Shown here: in pieces, positions 47,292 through 56,266 of the stretch
Position numbering within the stretch: the first letter of the stretch is position 1
Layout of the letters: each line of letters begins with the position of its first letter
Origin: Sansalvadorimonas sp965243775
Lineage (GTDB): Bacteria > Pseudomonadota > Gammaproteobacteria > Pseudomonadales > Endozoicomonadaceae
DNA length: 64,000 nt
Direction: 5' to 3'
Assembly: GCA_965243775.1 (NCBI GenBank)
Contig: CBDEWF010000002.1
Span: forward strand, 186,001-250,000
Notes under the pieces: model-generated
Databases searched by the model: none
What the model was told of the DNA's origin: nothing
Seen by the model: the letters and a program-made list of their open reading frames with translations, nothing else
Position numbers and translations under genes: made by a program

Positions 47292-49385
47292 TTACCTGGG
47301 GGAAAAAACATTTAAGATAAACGCCTGCTCAAAAGCAGCTTCCCGCATGGCTTCATAACGTCCGGATGCGCCAAAGTGTCCGGCTCCCATATTGGTTTTC
47401 AGGTAAACCGGATTATCATCTGTTTTCATCTCCCGCATCTTGGCCACCCACTTCGCCGGCTCCCAGTACTGCACCCGGTGATCCTCCAGACCTGCCATAA
47501 CCAGCTGGGGAGGATAGTCAGCGACCTGAATATTGTCGTAAGGAGAATAACTGCGCAGATATTCGTACACGGTGGGATCAGCAGGATCACCCCACTCATC
47601 ATATTCGGTAATAGTCAGGGGCAGATCCGGATTCAGCATGGAGTTAAGGACATCAACAAAGGGAACATCCAGTACTGCCCCGGCAAATAAGCCTGGACGC
47701 ATAACCAGAGAAGCTCCCGTCAGCAAACCACCGGCACTGCCACCGGAAATAACAATGCCATCTTTATCGGCAATCCCCTGATTGATCAGGTGACCTGCAC
47801 AGGCAATAAAATCATGGAAACTGTTTTTCTTTTCCATACGCCGACCAGAGCGGTACCAGCTCTCCCCCAGATCTGCGCCCCCCCGCACATGGGCGATGGC
47901 AAACAAGACGCCCCGATCGAGCAGGTTTAACCGGCCACTGGCAAAGTAGGGATCTTCACTCATCCCGTAAGCACCATAGCCATATAGCACCAGTGGTGCA
48001 GGTCTCAGAAAACTTTCCTTTCGCCCAACAATACTGACAGGTACCTGCACACCATCATGGCTGACGGCCATGACTCTTCGGGTTGCGTAGTGCTCTGGAT
48101 CAAAGCCTCCCAGCACCGGCATCTGTCGGCGAAATGTCAGCTCTCCAGTGTCCAGACTAACATCATAAACAGTAGCCGGCCGGTTGAGTGACTCATAGAC
48201 AAGCCGCAGGAAGTCCGCTCGATATTCAGCATTATCACATCCTCCAACTGACCAGGCATCATCCGGAAAATCCAGGGTGATAATTTCCCCCTTTTCACTG
48301 CAAATACGAACCTGAACCAGCCCCTGTTCACGTTCAAAAAGCACCAGTCGACCGGGAAAAATCTCATAGTCTTCCAGGGTGACAGGTTCTCGATGGGGGA
48401 CAATTTCGTGCCACACATCAGGTTGGTCAAAATCAGCCGTCACCAGACGGTAATTAATGCCCTGATCGTTGGTGCGAATAAACAGCTTCTCGCCATCGGA
48501 ATCCGGATAATATTCAATACCGGTTACGCGGGAACGAATCAGGTGTAGTGGCTGTTCCGGATCACTCAGTGAACCGATATAACATTCCGAGGTATCGGTA
48601 CTGGCCAGCTCAACCAGAAGACAGGATTCCGCCCTATCTGGATACACGGAGAGATAGAAACGCTCATTTGGCTCTTCAAGAATGACCCTGTCCTCTGAAA
48701 CAGGTTGTCCCAGAATATGGTGGCACAACTGCCAGGGGCGGAAATTTTTATCCAGACGGATATACCAGAAAGAGCAGCTGTCTGCAGCCCAGACAATATT
48801 GGCCGAGCAGCTCTGCAGAACATCGGCGTACTCTCTACCATTTTCCCTACCGCTTTTCCCACCACGATCCCCCGCGTTCTCCAGGCTCTTAACCCTCAGG
48901 GTCCAGTTCTCATTGCCCTCAAAATCTTCAGCCCATCCCAGCAGACAGTTATCAGGGCTGACTGACAGCACTCCCAGGTCAAAATAGTCATGCCCCCGGG
49001 CCCGGTCATTACCATCGAAGATGATTTGCTCTTCCGCCCCTTCCACAAGAGGCCTGCGATAATGAACCGAATAGTCTTTGCCCTTGAATGTCCGGCTGAA
49101 AAATTCATAGCCGTGCCAGCTGTAGGGGAGAGATTCATCATCCTCCTTAAGCCGACTTTTCATTTCCTGGTAGAGCTGCTCCTGAAGGGCTTCAGTCCCA
49201 GCCATTCCTGCCTTGGTATAGGCATTTTCCTGTTCAAGCCACTGTTTCACTTCTTCGCTGTCACGCTGATGCAGCCAGCGATATTTATCGTGGCGCTGAC
49301 GCCCTGCCCCATCATCAAAGATTTCAAGTTTTTGGGGAGCAACGGGGGGAATCCGGTCTGGCATGGGGCTGGAATCCTTCGGCAT
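47292..49385 (-). CDS. ptrB: Oligopeptidase B
   Basis: 697 aa serine peptidase of the prolyl oligopeptidase family (S9A), cleaving after basic residues in short peptides. N-terminal beta-propeller, then the alpha/beta hydrolase domain with nucleophile GGSAGGLL (Ser about 549), Asp in AGLEDHRVQYWEPAKW and His in GAGHFGASGRYE. Cytoplasmic, no signal peptide. The length agrees with E. coli PtrB (686 aa). Confidence 0.95.
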   Translation of the reverse strand: MPKDSSPMPDRIPPVAPQKLEIFDDGAGRQRHDKYRWLHQRDSEEVKQWLEQENAYTKAGMAGTEALQEQLYQEMKSRLKEDDESLPYSWHGYEFFSRTFKGKDYSVHYRRPLVEGAEEQIIFDGNDRARGHDYFDLGVLSVSPDNCLLGWAEDFEGNENWTLRVKSLENAGDRGGKSGRENGREYADVLQSCSANIVWAADSCSFWYIRLDKNFRPWQLCHHILGQPVSEDRVILEEPNERFYLSVYPDRAESCLLVELASTDTSECYIGSLSDPEQPLHLIRSRVTGIEYYPDSDGEKLFIRTNDQGINYRLVTADFDQPDVWHEIVPHREPVTLEDYEIFPGRLVLFEREQGLVQVRICSEKGEIITLDFPDDAWSVGGCDNAEYRADFLRLVYESLNRPATVYDVSLDTGELTFRRQMPVLGGFDPEHYATRRVMAVSHDGVQVPVSIVGRKESFLRPAPLVLYGYGAYGMSEDPYFASGRLNLLDRGVLFAIAHVRGGADLGESWYRSGRRMEKKNSFHDFIACAGHLINQGIADKDGIVISGGSAGGLLTGASLVMRPGLFAGAVLDVPFVDVLNSMLNPDLPLTITEYDEWGDPADPTVYEYLRSYSPYDNIQVADYPPQLVMAGLEDHRVQYWEPAKWVAKMREMKTDDNPVYLKTNMGAGHFGASGRYEAMREAAFEQAFILNVFSPR

Positions 49386-49582
49386 ATTTTGGGGAAGTCC
49401 TTTTATTCGGCAGGCAGTGCAAAGCGGGCCATTATAGAGATCGACTACTTAAAAGGTAGCCCTCAGGAATTATTCATTATCTTTCCTAGCCAGCCCGGGA
49501 CAAGTAGAATATGGCAATATCAACAGCCATGGGCAGAGAATTCTTTTTCCGTCACCTCAAGTGAGTAAAAAGAATTTTCCAT

Positions 49583-49621
49583 AGTTAAGCGCTTTAGTTA
49601 AGCACTTTAGTTAAACACTTT
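49583..49621 (+). repeat. Three tandem 13-bp repeats upstream of a two-gene operon
   Basis: AGTTAAGCGCTTT (49583-49595), AGTTAAGCACTTT (49596-49608), AGTTAAACACTTT (49609-49621). Direct repeats in phase, ending 17 bp before the ATG at 49639. Could be operator sites for a regulator or part of the promoter; no matching repeat was seen elsewhere. Confidence 0.85.
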
Positions 49622-49638
49622 CAGGAACTACTGACTTC

Positions 49639-50049
49639 ATGACCCTGACCCAGTACATAATTGCATGGACAGTTTACCTGCTGTCTGCCATTGGCTGCCT
49701 GGCTGTATGGTGGCGGATCACCCATACTCTCAGCCAGCACAGAGCTATTGGGTCATGGCTTCGCCTCTGGGCAACCGTTGCGGTTCTGACACCCGGCCTG
49801 ACCAGCCCGGATATGCCCTGGCTATCGCCGGCTCTTTTCGCAACCCTCTACCAGGGACTGACTCTTGGCCCTCAGGCCATGGTTGGTAATGGCATGATTA
49901 TTCTTGCCGCTCTGTTCGTGACCTCCATAATCAAACTGCTGTTTTTCCGCTCTGTAGTGAAAAAAAACAGGAAGGGAAAAGAAGGGACAAAAAGAACAAC
50001 AAAAAGGCGCCGCATTCCCAACCAACGTATTGAACCCAAAGCACACTGA
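49639..50049 (+). CDS. Small membrane protein
   Basis: 136 aa with three hydrophobic segments (about 5-25, 44-66 and 82-104) and a very basic tail (KKNRKGKEGTKRTTKRRR). Inner membrane, family not recognised with certainty. It precedes the glutamine amidotransferase gene by 11 bp in the same direction, so the two are probably one operon. Confidence 0.75.
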   Translation: MTLTQYIIAWTVYLLSAIGCLAVWWRITHTLSQHRAIGSWLRLWATVAVLTPGLTSPDMPWLSPALFATLYQGLTLGPQAMVGNGMIILAALFVTSIIKLLFFRSVVKKNRKGKEGTKRTTKRRRIPNQRIEPKAH

Positions 50050-50060
50050 GGCCGTACACA

Positions 50061-50831
50061 ATGTGTGAACTGCTGGGCATGAGCGCCAACACTCCCACAG
50101 ATATTATTTTCAGCTTTACCGGATTGATTCAGCGCAGTGGCCGCACCGGCCCCCATCGGGATGGATGGGGTATAGCGTTTTATGATGGTAAAGGCATCAG
50201 GGATTTTCGTGATCCAGATCCTGGCTGCACCTCCCAAATTGCCGATGTCGTACAAAATTATCCCATTAAGAGTGAAACTGTTATCAGTCATATTCGCCAG
50301 GCTAATGCCGGGCGGGTCTGCCTGGAGAACACCCACCCCTTTACCAGAGAGCTATGGGGCCGCTACTGGACTTTTGCCCACAATGGTCAGCTAAAAGGCA
50401 TTAAATCCCGTAAGCTTGAGTTCTATCAGCCCGTCGGCTCAACCGATAGTGAATATGCATTCTGCTGGATTCTTGATCAGGTCCGTGCCCGATACCCGAA
50501 GCCCCCTGCCCGCCGGGAAACGCTATGGCGATTTATTTGCAGGCTTTGTGATGAGATGAAAGAGCTTGGGGTTTTCAACATGCTGTTGAGTGATGGGCGT
50601 GATATTGCCTGTTACTGCTCAACCAAGTTGTGCTGGATTACCAGGCGTGCACCATTTACCACTGCATCTCTGAAAGATGCCGATGTAGCCGTTGATTTTC
50701 ATCAGGAGACCACGCCGAACGATGTCGTCACAGTGATTGCAACCCAGCCTTTAACTGATAATGAAACCTGGAACTTTATGAGTGCAGGAGAGATGCAGGT
50801 GTTTCACCAAGGTGAAACTCTTGCTCTTTAG
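50061..50831 (+). CDS. Class II glutamine amidotransferase, YafJ type
   Basis: 256 aa. N-terminal Cys nucleophile directly after the start Met (MCELLGMSANTP), then GPHRDGWGIAFYDG, SHIRQANAGRV, NTHPF and FAHNGQLKG, which form the Ntn-type glutaminase site. There is no second synthase domain, so the acceptor of the ammonia is unknown. Resembles E. coli YafJ. Its 3' end overlaps the convergent LysR gene by 56 bp. Confidence 0.92.
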   Translation: MCELLGMSANTPTDIIFSFTGLIQRSGRTGPHRDGWGIAFYDGKGIRDFRDPDPGCTSQIADVVQNYPIKSETVISHIRQANAGRVCLENTHPFTRELWGRYWTFAHNGQLKGIKSRKLEFYQPVGSTDSEYAFCWILDQVRARYPKPPARRETLWRFICRLCDEMKELGVFNMLLSDGRDIACYCSTKLCWITRRAPFTTASLKDADVAVDFHQETTPNDVVTVIATQPLTDNETWNFMSAGEMQVFHQGETLAL

Positions 50832-51789
50832 AGAGCATTTTAAACCGGGCTGCGGCCCGGGCCTCTTCCTCAAGAAGTTTTTCACACTCTTCCAGTACCA
50901 GCTGACGGAACCAGACATGGGCATGATCCCGGTGGCGCAACCGGTGCCAGGACATCTGGTAGTCACCCTGCAGAGCCTTTAATTCCGGTGGCAGCTTGGC
51001 TGCCCATAAGGAATACTGCTCCACAATCGGTCTGGTCAAACACTGGGTTCCAATCATCAATGCCTCACTCTCACTGACGACCTGAAATGCCAAATGGGGG
51101 TCGGGTGTCGACATCAATACTTCCCTGTTACCAAGTAACATAAGGATTTTGCGTACAAACGGATTTTCCTGATACTCCGGAATCTCCAGCCCGATACGAG
51201 GATAAGCCAGATACTCATTTAAGTTCAGGTTCTGTCGATCAGCCAGCGGATGATTCCTTGACATGAAGATGCAGGCTTCTGCATGTGCGATCACTTTGCG
51301 GTGAATGTCAGGCCGGTCAATGGGAATGATATTGATACACATATCCAGCTTGCCGGATGACATATCAGCCACACTGTGCCTGGTCCAGGGGCAGACCCGG
51401 ATACGGGCGCTGGGAGCTTCTATCGCCAACCTTTGCAGCAGCCGTGGTACCAGCTGTACTGACACATGCTCCATAACACTGATGGTAAATTTATTTCTGC
51501 AGCTCAGAGGGTCAAAAGACGAAGGTTCAACAACTCTGGAAACCATATTCAGGGCATCTGCCAGTTCAGCCTGGATTTCCAGCGCCCTGGATGTCGGCTG
51601 TAACCCATGGGGCCGACGGATAAACAGCTCGTCTTCAAAGATGTCCCGCAAACGCCCCAGAGATCGACTGATCGCAGACTGGCTCAGATGTAACCTTTCC
51701 GCAGCCCGGCTGACATTACACTCATCCAGCAGTACATTAAGGGTTATCAGAAGGTTAAGATCATAGCGACGCAGTGCATCGGGGTTCAT
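50776..51789 (-). CDS. LysR-family transcriptional regulator
   Basis: 337 aa, a little longer than usual because of a C-terminal tail (EKLLEEEARAAARFK). The N-terminus RRYDLNLLITLNVLLDECNVSRAAERLHLSQSAISRSLGRLR is typical of the NodD/LeuO-like branch. Ligand unknown. The gene faces away from the FadL genes and points toward the amidotransferase. Confidence 0.92.
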   Translation of the reverse strand: MNPDALRRYDLNLLITLNVLLDECNVSRAAERLHLSQSAISRSLGRLRDIFEDELFIRRPHGLQPTSRALEIQAELADALNMVSRVVEPSSFDPLSCRNKFTISVMEHVSVQLVPRLLQRLAIEAPSARIRVCPWTRHSVADMSSGKLDMCINIIPIDRPDIHRKVIAHAEACIFMSRNHPLADRQNLNLNEYLAYPRIGLEIPEYQENPFVRKILMLLGNREVLMSTPDPHLAFQVVSESEALMIGTQCLTRPIVEQYSLWAAKLPPELKALQGDYQMSWHRLRHRDHAHVWFRQLVLEECEKLLEEEARAAARFKMLSKEQEFHLGETPASLLHS

Positions 51790-51921
51790 TCAGGGCTCCA
51801 TCCAGTTACGAACCGTGATATTAAGAAAGGGAATGTAAGCGGCTCGTGCCGACTATCCTAACGGGACAACCAGAACGAGCCTGTAGGTAGTTACCGAAAA
51901 CCTTCTGAAAACTGCAAATTT

Positions 51922-53187
51922 TTAGAAGGAGTGGTTGTACTGGATACTGAAGATATGGCAATCACTTTCGACCTTGCCACGAATGGTCTGACCACCAAAG
52001 GCTGACATTGGATGCGGGTCTTCAACATTAACACCTTCAGCTTTTAGATAAGCATAACCCACATCGATAGATTGATTAGGGCTTAACTTATAGTTACCAC
52101 CAAATGAGAACCACTGGCGATCAGAGTCTGGCACAGAGAAGTGGCGATCTTCATTGGTCACAGGGCTGTTGTCGTAGGCATAGCCTGCACGCAACGTCCA
52201 GGTTTCGTTGTATTTGTAGGTTGCCCCGATCGCTATACGGGAACTATCCTGGTAATTCTGTTCGGCGGCGTCAATGGGCACACCACTATCAAGTTCAAAG
52301 GCCAGCTCATCAAAACTTGACCACCCTGTCCACATATAGCTAGCGTGAACAGCCAAGCGTTCATTAATATCCTGCCAAACCGAGATTTCCAGAATTTCCG
52401 GCAACTCCAAATCAACAGAACCATCACTGTTGTAATTGGGTATCCCTGGAGCCTGACCGACAAAGACCTGAGATTTAACCTCTCCTTCCAGAGTGGTTTT
52501 CACAGAAGAGTGGTAACTGATACCCAGGCGGGTTCCTTCCTGCGGCTCCCACATGGCTCCCAGCTTCCAGCCATAACCCCAGTCATCACCCGTCATATCC
52601 ATAATGCTGCCAGTAGGCATTCCGCCCAAACTTTCAGCAATTGATGTAGTTAACTCTGCTTTCACCTGCACAGCATTCAGGCCAAAAGCCATACTAAAGT
52701 CATCCTGGGGCTTGAATGCCAGGTTATAGCTGAGGTTGTAGGACTGGATATCGGAATAATCTGCCGCCGGAGTAATACCGGAGCTCGAAGAATAATCAGT
52801 AATAAACCCATAATTGGTATAGGCACCCACGCCCCAGCTCCACTGGTCATTAATAGGCGCTACATAGAAAAACTCAGGAACAACCGCTTCATTACCCACA
52901 CGCTTGTCACTATACCCGGTATCGAGATTGGTAACTTTTACATTGGGCTTAAGGTAAGACAGGGTACCGGTAAACATAGCCTTGTCGAAAAAAGCCATAC
53001 CGGCGATATTGGTAGCGACGACGGATGCATCATCAACAGCCACAGCACCGGCAGAGTGAGCGCGTCCGGTACCGGCAGCCCCATGCTCACTTAACTGATA
53101 ACCGGCGGCACTGGCATTTATAACCGGCAGCATGGCGGCAAAAAGGGCAGATAGCGTAAAAGCCCGGGTGATTCCTTTATTGTTCAT
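51922..53187 (-). CDS. FadL-family outer-membrane porin, copy 1 of a tandem pair
   Basis: 421 aa. Signal peptide (AFTLSALFAAMLPVINASA), FadL hatch motif GYQLSEHGAAGTGRAHSAGAV with VVATNIAGMAFF, barrel strands and terminal Phe (YNHSF). Probably takes up fatty acids or other hydrophobic molecules. Shares the leader MN-KG-(T/S)RAFTLSALFAAMLP and the overall layout with the gene upstream, which shows a duplication. Confidence 0.93.
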   Translation of the reverse strand: MNNKGITRAFTLSALFAAMLPVINASAAGYQLSEHGAAGTGRAHSAGAVAVDDASVVATNIAGMAFFDKAMFTGTLSYLKPNVKVTNLDTGYSDKRVGNEAVVPEFFYVAPINDQWSWGVGAYTNYGFITDYSSSSGITPAADYSDIQSYNLSYNLAFKPQDDFSMAFGLNAVQVKAELTTSIAESLGGMPTGSIMDMTGDDWGYGWKLGAMWEPQEGTRLGISYHSSVKTTLEGEVKSQVFVGQAPGIPNYNSDGSVDLELPEILEISVWQDINERLAVHASYMWTGWSSFDELAFELDSGVPIDAAEQNYQDSSRIAIGATYKYNETWTLRAGYAYDNSPVTNEDRHFSVPDSDRQWFSFGGNYKLSPNQSIDVGYAYLKAEGVNVEDPHPMSAFGGQTIRGKVESDCHIFSIQYNHSF

Positions 53188-53433
53188 GGTGTCCCCTTAT
53201 ACTTCTTAGAGGTCTATGGGATAGTTGTGTTATAGACAGCTTTTCGATCTGGACGCTTCTAAGAATGGAGTCATGAATGCGGAAGGAAGCGAATCCAGCT
53301 CTCCTTGCTAGGGGCAACAGTATGAGATAAAGGGAAAGGTCACTATTGACTTTTATTTCTATCTGGTATGAGCAGCAAGAATATCTAAAGATTGCGTAAG
53401 TTTTTCAACAGACACATTTCAGGAAAGGAGTCT

Positions 53434-53462
53434 ATTCGCCCTCCGAAAGCTCGAAGGGCGAA
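53434..53462 (-). terminator. Inverted repeat between the two FadL genes
   Basis: ATTCGCCCT at 53434-53442 pairs with AGGGCGAAT at 53454-53462, 9 bp past the stop of the upstream fadL-type gene. No T run follows, so it may be a weak terminator or an mRNA-stabilising hairpin. Confidence 0.5.
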
Positions 53463-53471
53463 TAACATATA

Positions 53472-54734
53472 TTAGAACTTGTAGTTGTACTGCAAACTCA
53501 GGATATGAGCGTTACTCTTGGTAATTTCACCATCAACCTGTGTACCTGTTCTACTGCTGGTATAGTGAATCTCATTTTCCTTACCTGTCAGGTAGGCATA
53601 GCCCAAGTCGACCTTCTGGTTCTGGTCAATCTTGTAGCTGGCACCCACACTGAACCACTGACGGTCCCCATCCGGAATACGGAAGCTGCGGTGCTCATTA
53701 CTTACAGGACTGTTGTCGTAGGCATAGCCAGTTCGCAAGGTCCACTGATCGTCATACTGGTAAGTGGCACCAACCGCCCAGCGGGATACATCACTGTACT
53801 CATGAATTTCCTGGACAGTTTCACCATTGTCCATATCCACCCGGAGAATATCAAAGCTGGACCAGCCAATCTTCATATAGCTCGCATGAACAGCGATCTT
53901 ATCATTCACTTTCTGCCAGATAGAAAGTTCCATAATGGAAGGCAGATCCAGATCAGCAGCACCATCGCTATTCAGGTCAGGAATCAAAGTAGAACCAGGG
54001 ATAGGGTCAGATTTTCCTTTCCCTTCCAAAGTTGTTTTGACTTCAGAGGAATAATTCAGTCCAATCCGGGTACCGTTCATCGGTTCCCAGAAAACACCGG
54101 CATGCCAGCCATAACTCCAGTCGTCACCTTTCATATCCATTGCAGTTCGATAACCCAGACCCAAAGAGTTCAGGTCAGCCACATTGGATAAATGTGCTTC
54201 AACATAGACTGCACTCAGGCCAAAACCAACACTCAGATTTTCACGCAGCTTGTAAGCCAGGCTGGCATTTAGGTTGTAGGACATAACATCCGAGGTTTCA
54301 GCGGCAAGGGTCATGCCGGAATCCACATCATATTCTGTTACAAAACCAAAATTGGTGAATCCACCTACTCCGTAACTTAGCTTGTCATTAATTGGCGCGA
54401 CGTAATAGAAAACAGGAACAACTGCATTTTGGGCAACATCTTCTTGCTTAAGCCCTGAAGTACCGGAAGTTGTATTTTCTACATTAATATTGGGTTTTAT
54501 ATAGCTGACAGCACCCGTGAACATAGGCTTATCGAGGAAAGCAATACCGGCTACGTTACGGGCAACAACAGATGCATCTTCAATCATCGCAGCTTCACCA
54601 GCATTGGCACGCCCAATACCGGCAGCACTTTGTTCGGCCACCTGGAAAGCGGCAGCATTGGCTTGCATGGCAGGAAGCATGGCGGCAAACAGAGCGGAGA
54701 GGGTGAAAGCTCTGGATAGACCTTTATGATTCAT
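53472..54734 (-). CDS. FadL-family outer-membrane porin, copy 2 of a tandem pair
   Basis: 420 aa with signal peptide (AFTLSALFAAMLPAMQANA), hatch motif AAFQVAEQSAAGIGRANAGEAA and terminal Phe (YNYKF). Clearly similar to the gene that follows it (51922-53187). The 285-bp gap with a hairpin between them suggests separate or partly separate transcription. Substrate unknown. Confidence 0.93.
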   Translation of the reverse strand: MNHKGLSRAFTLSALFAAMLPAMQANAAAFQVAEQSAAGIGRANAGEAAMIEDASVVARNVAGIAFLDKPMFTGAVSYIKPNINVENTTSGTSGLKQEDVAQNAVVPVFYYVAPINDKLSYGVGGFTNFGFVTEYDVDSGMTLAAETSDVMSYNLNASLAYKLRENLSVGFGLSAVYVEAHLSNVADLNSLGLGYRTAMDMKGDDWSYGWHAGVFWEPMNGTRIGLNYSSEVKTTLEGKGKSDPIPGSTLIPDLNSDGAADLDLPSIMELSIWQKVNDKIAVHASYMKIGWSSFDILRVDMDNGETVQEIHEYSDVSRWAVGATYQYDDQWTLRTGYAYDNSPVSNEHRSFRIPDGDRQWFSVGASYKIDQNQKVDLGYAYLTGKENEIHYTSSRTGTQVDGEITKSNAHILSLQYNYKF

Positions 54735-54798
54735 TGTAATCCCCTTGGAATACTGCGAGGTGTGTGGTGCATTTTATTATTCTTCCTGCTATTCGGGT

Positions 54799-54845
54799 GT
54801 CTGAACTCGCCTGAAAGAATAAGCCGACCAGGTCAGAGTTCAGAC
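54799..54845. promoter_or_regulatory. 10-bp inverted repeat upstream of a FadL gene
   Basis: GTCTGAACTC at 54799-54808 and GAGTTCAGAC at 54836-54845 are perfect complements separated by 27 bp, about 65 bp upstream of the FadL start at 54734. Spacing suggests two operator half-sites or a stem. No regulator can be assigned. Confidence 0.5.
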
Positions 54846-54975
54846 CTAACGCTCCTTGTTGCGGCCACTCTAGTGGATTACCGTTTCAGCGACTATTGAA
54901 TCTTATTGCTATCAGAGTTGCATCTGATGCATATCTACGGATTAACATATGCCTCGGGATATTTTTGGAAGTGGT

Positions 54976-55323
54976 TTACCTGGCAAGAAGCTGTTTCAGC
55001 ATGGATTTGACTTCAGACATATCGCTTTCAAGACGGTCAAGACGCATATCCTGGGCATCAAAGCGTTTATCTATTAATTCAAAGCGTCTTTCTATAGATT
55101 CAAAACGTTCATCCTGAGCTTCAAAGCGCTGATCTATAGCTTCAAAGCGCTGATCTATAGCTTCAAAGCGCTGATCTATAGCTTCAAAGCGTTTCCTGCA
55201 GTCTGCTATATGCTCAATCAAAATATCATGGGTGGTTTTGGTAAAGAGCAATATTTTATGTACTGTTCCATCAAGGCTCTCATACTGCAACTCAAGATGC
55301 TCAACCCGCTGCTCAAGATTCAT
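54976..55323 (-). CDS. Small heptad-repeat coiled-coil protein
   Basis: 115 aa, no signal peptide. Residues about 45-110 are unbroken heptads of the type RFEAIDQ, with hydrophobic F and I positions, predicting a long coiled coil. Three heptads are encoded by identical 21-bp units. Similar small proteins occur beside various genes without known function. Probably a cytoplasmic oligomer. Confidence 0.7.
   Translation of the reverse strand: MNLEQRVEHLELQYESLDGTVHKILLFTKTTHDILIEHIADCRKRFEAIDQRFEAIDQRFEAIDQRFEAQDERFESIERRFELIDKRFDAQDMRLDRLESDMSEVKSMLKQLLAR
55120..55182 (-). repeat. Three identical 21-bp repeats in the coiled-coil gene
   Basis: Units at 55120-55140, 55141-55161 and 55162-55182 are identical and encode RFEAIDQ on the minus strand. 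Gain or loss of units would lengthen or shorten the coiled coil without a frameshift. Confidence 0.93.
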
Positions 55324-55510
55324 AATCGCCTCCGCACAAACAGAACAGTCAAAGTAGCAGGTTGGGACGAAGTTGCCACACTACACACTGGACACTGGGT
55401 TGCCTTCGTCAGCCTTTAGCTTCTAGCCACTAATACTGATATCCGTGTATATCAGTGCCATCAAGACAAGATAACGTGTTACTGATAAAATCACCGGGTT
55501 CACAAACCCT

Positions 55511-56233
55511 ATGACTTTTATGAAACCCTCGACTTCTCACTTGCAAACGTCCCCCCTGCAACCATCAAACTCCGACGATGTCTTTATTGTTCCCCCCTGT
55601 CGGGAACAGGTGAAATATATCCATGTGGACCAGCACTGCCTGATTATCAATAAACCCTCCGGCCTTCTATCCGTACCAGGCAGACATCCTGCCAATCAGG
55701 ACTGTGCCATCTCACGGGTCCAGAACCGCTACCCTGACGCACTGATTGTTCACCGGCTGGACATGGATACTTCCGGACTCATGGTCATGGCCAGGGGGAC
55801 AGACAGCCACTGCCATCTGAGCCGGCAGTTTCAGAATCGCTCAGTAGCTAAGGAGTACCAGGCCTGGGTTCATGGACTTGTTAGGGAAAATGAGGGAGTT
55901 ATTGAACTGCCACTACGGTGTGACTGGCCCAACAGACCCCTTCAGATAGTGGATTTTGAGCAGGGAAAAGCAGCCTGTACCCGCTATCAGGTTTCGGTAA
56001 GAGACAAGGGCCAGAATAAAACCCGACTTAAACTCTTCCCCGTGACCGGGCGCTCCCATCAGCTAAGAGTGCATATCGCAGAACTTGGATACCCTATCCT
56101 GGGCTGTAACTTCTACGCCCATGAACAGGCACGTTTGGCTGCATCCAGACTACAACTTCACGCCTGCTATCTGAAGCTGAAACACCCCGCAACGGGAGAA
56201 GACTTGATTGCCCGGTCAACGCCTCCATTTTGA
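55511..56233 (+). CDS. rluA: Pseudouridine synthase RluA
   Basis: 240 aa. E. coli RluA modifies U746 of 23S rRNA and U32 of some tRNAs. Features: NKPSGLLSVPGR, catalytic Asp in IVHRLDMDTSGLMV, RCDWPNRPLQ (specific to the RluA subgroup) and VTGRSHQLRVH. It has about 20 extra N-terminal residues compared with E. coli RluA, so a later start is possible. Convergent with cysK. Confidence 0.93.
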   Translation: MTFMKPSTSHLQTSPLQPSNSDDVFIVPPCREQVKYIHVDQHCLIINKPSGLLSVPGRHPANQDCAISRVQNRYPDALIVHRLDMDTSGLMVMARGTDSHCHLSRQFQNRSVAKEYQAWVHGLVRENEGVIELPLRCDWPNRPLQIVDFEQGKAACTRYQVSVRDKGQNKTRLKLFPVTGRSHQLRVHIAELGYPILGCNFYAHEQARLAASRLQLHACYLKLKHPATGEDLIARSTPPF

Positions 56234-56266
56234 AGGCCACCTGACACAGGTCAGGCTCCTGGATGG

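Noticed and set aside
53300..53400. FadR-like site upstream of the FadL gene at 53187
   Set aside because: TGGTATGAGC near 53366 matches only part of the FadR consensus and lacks the second half-site.
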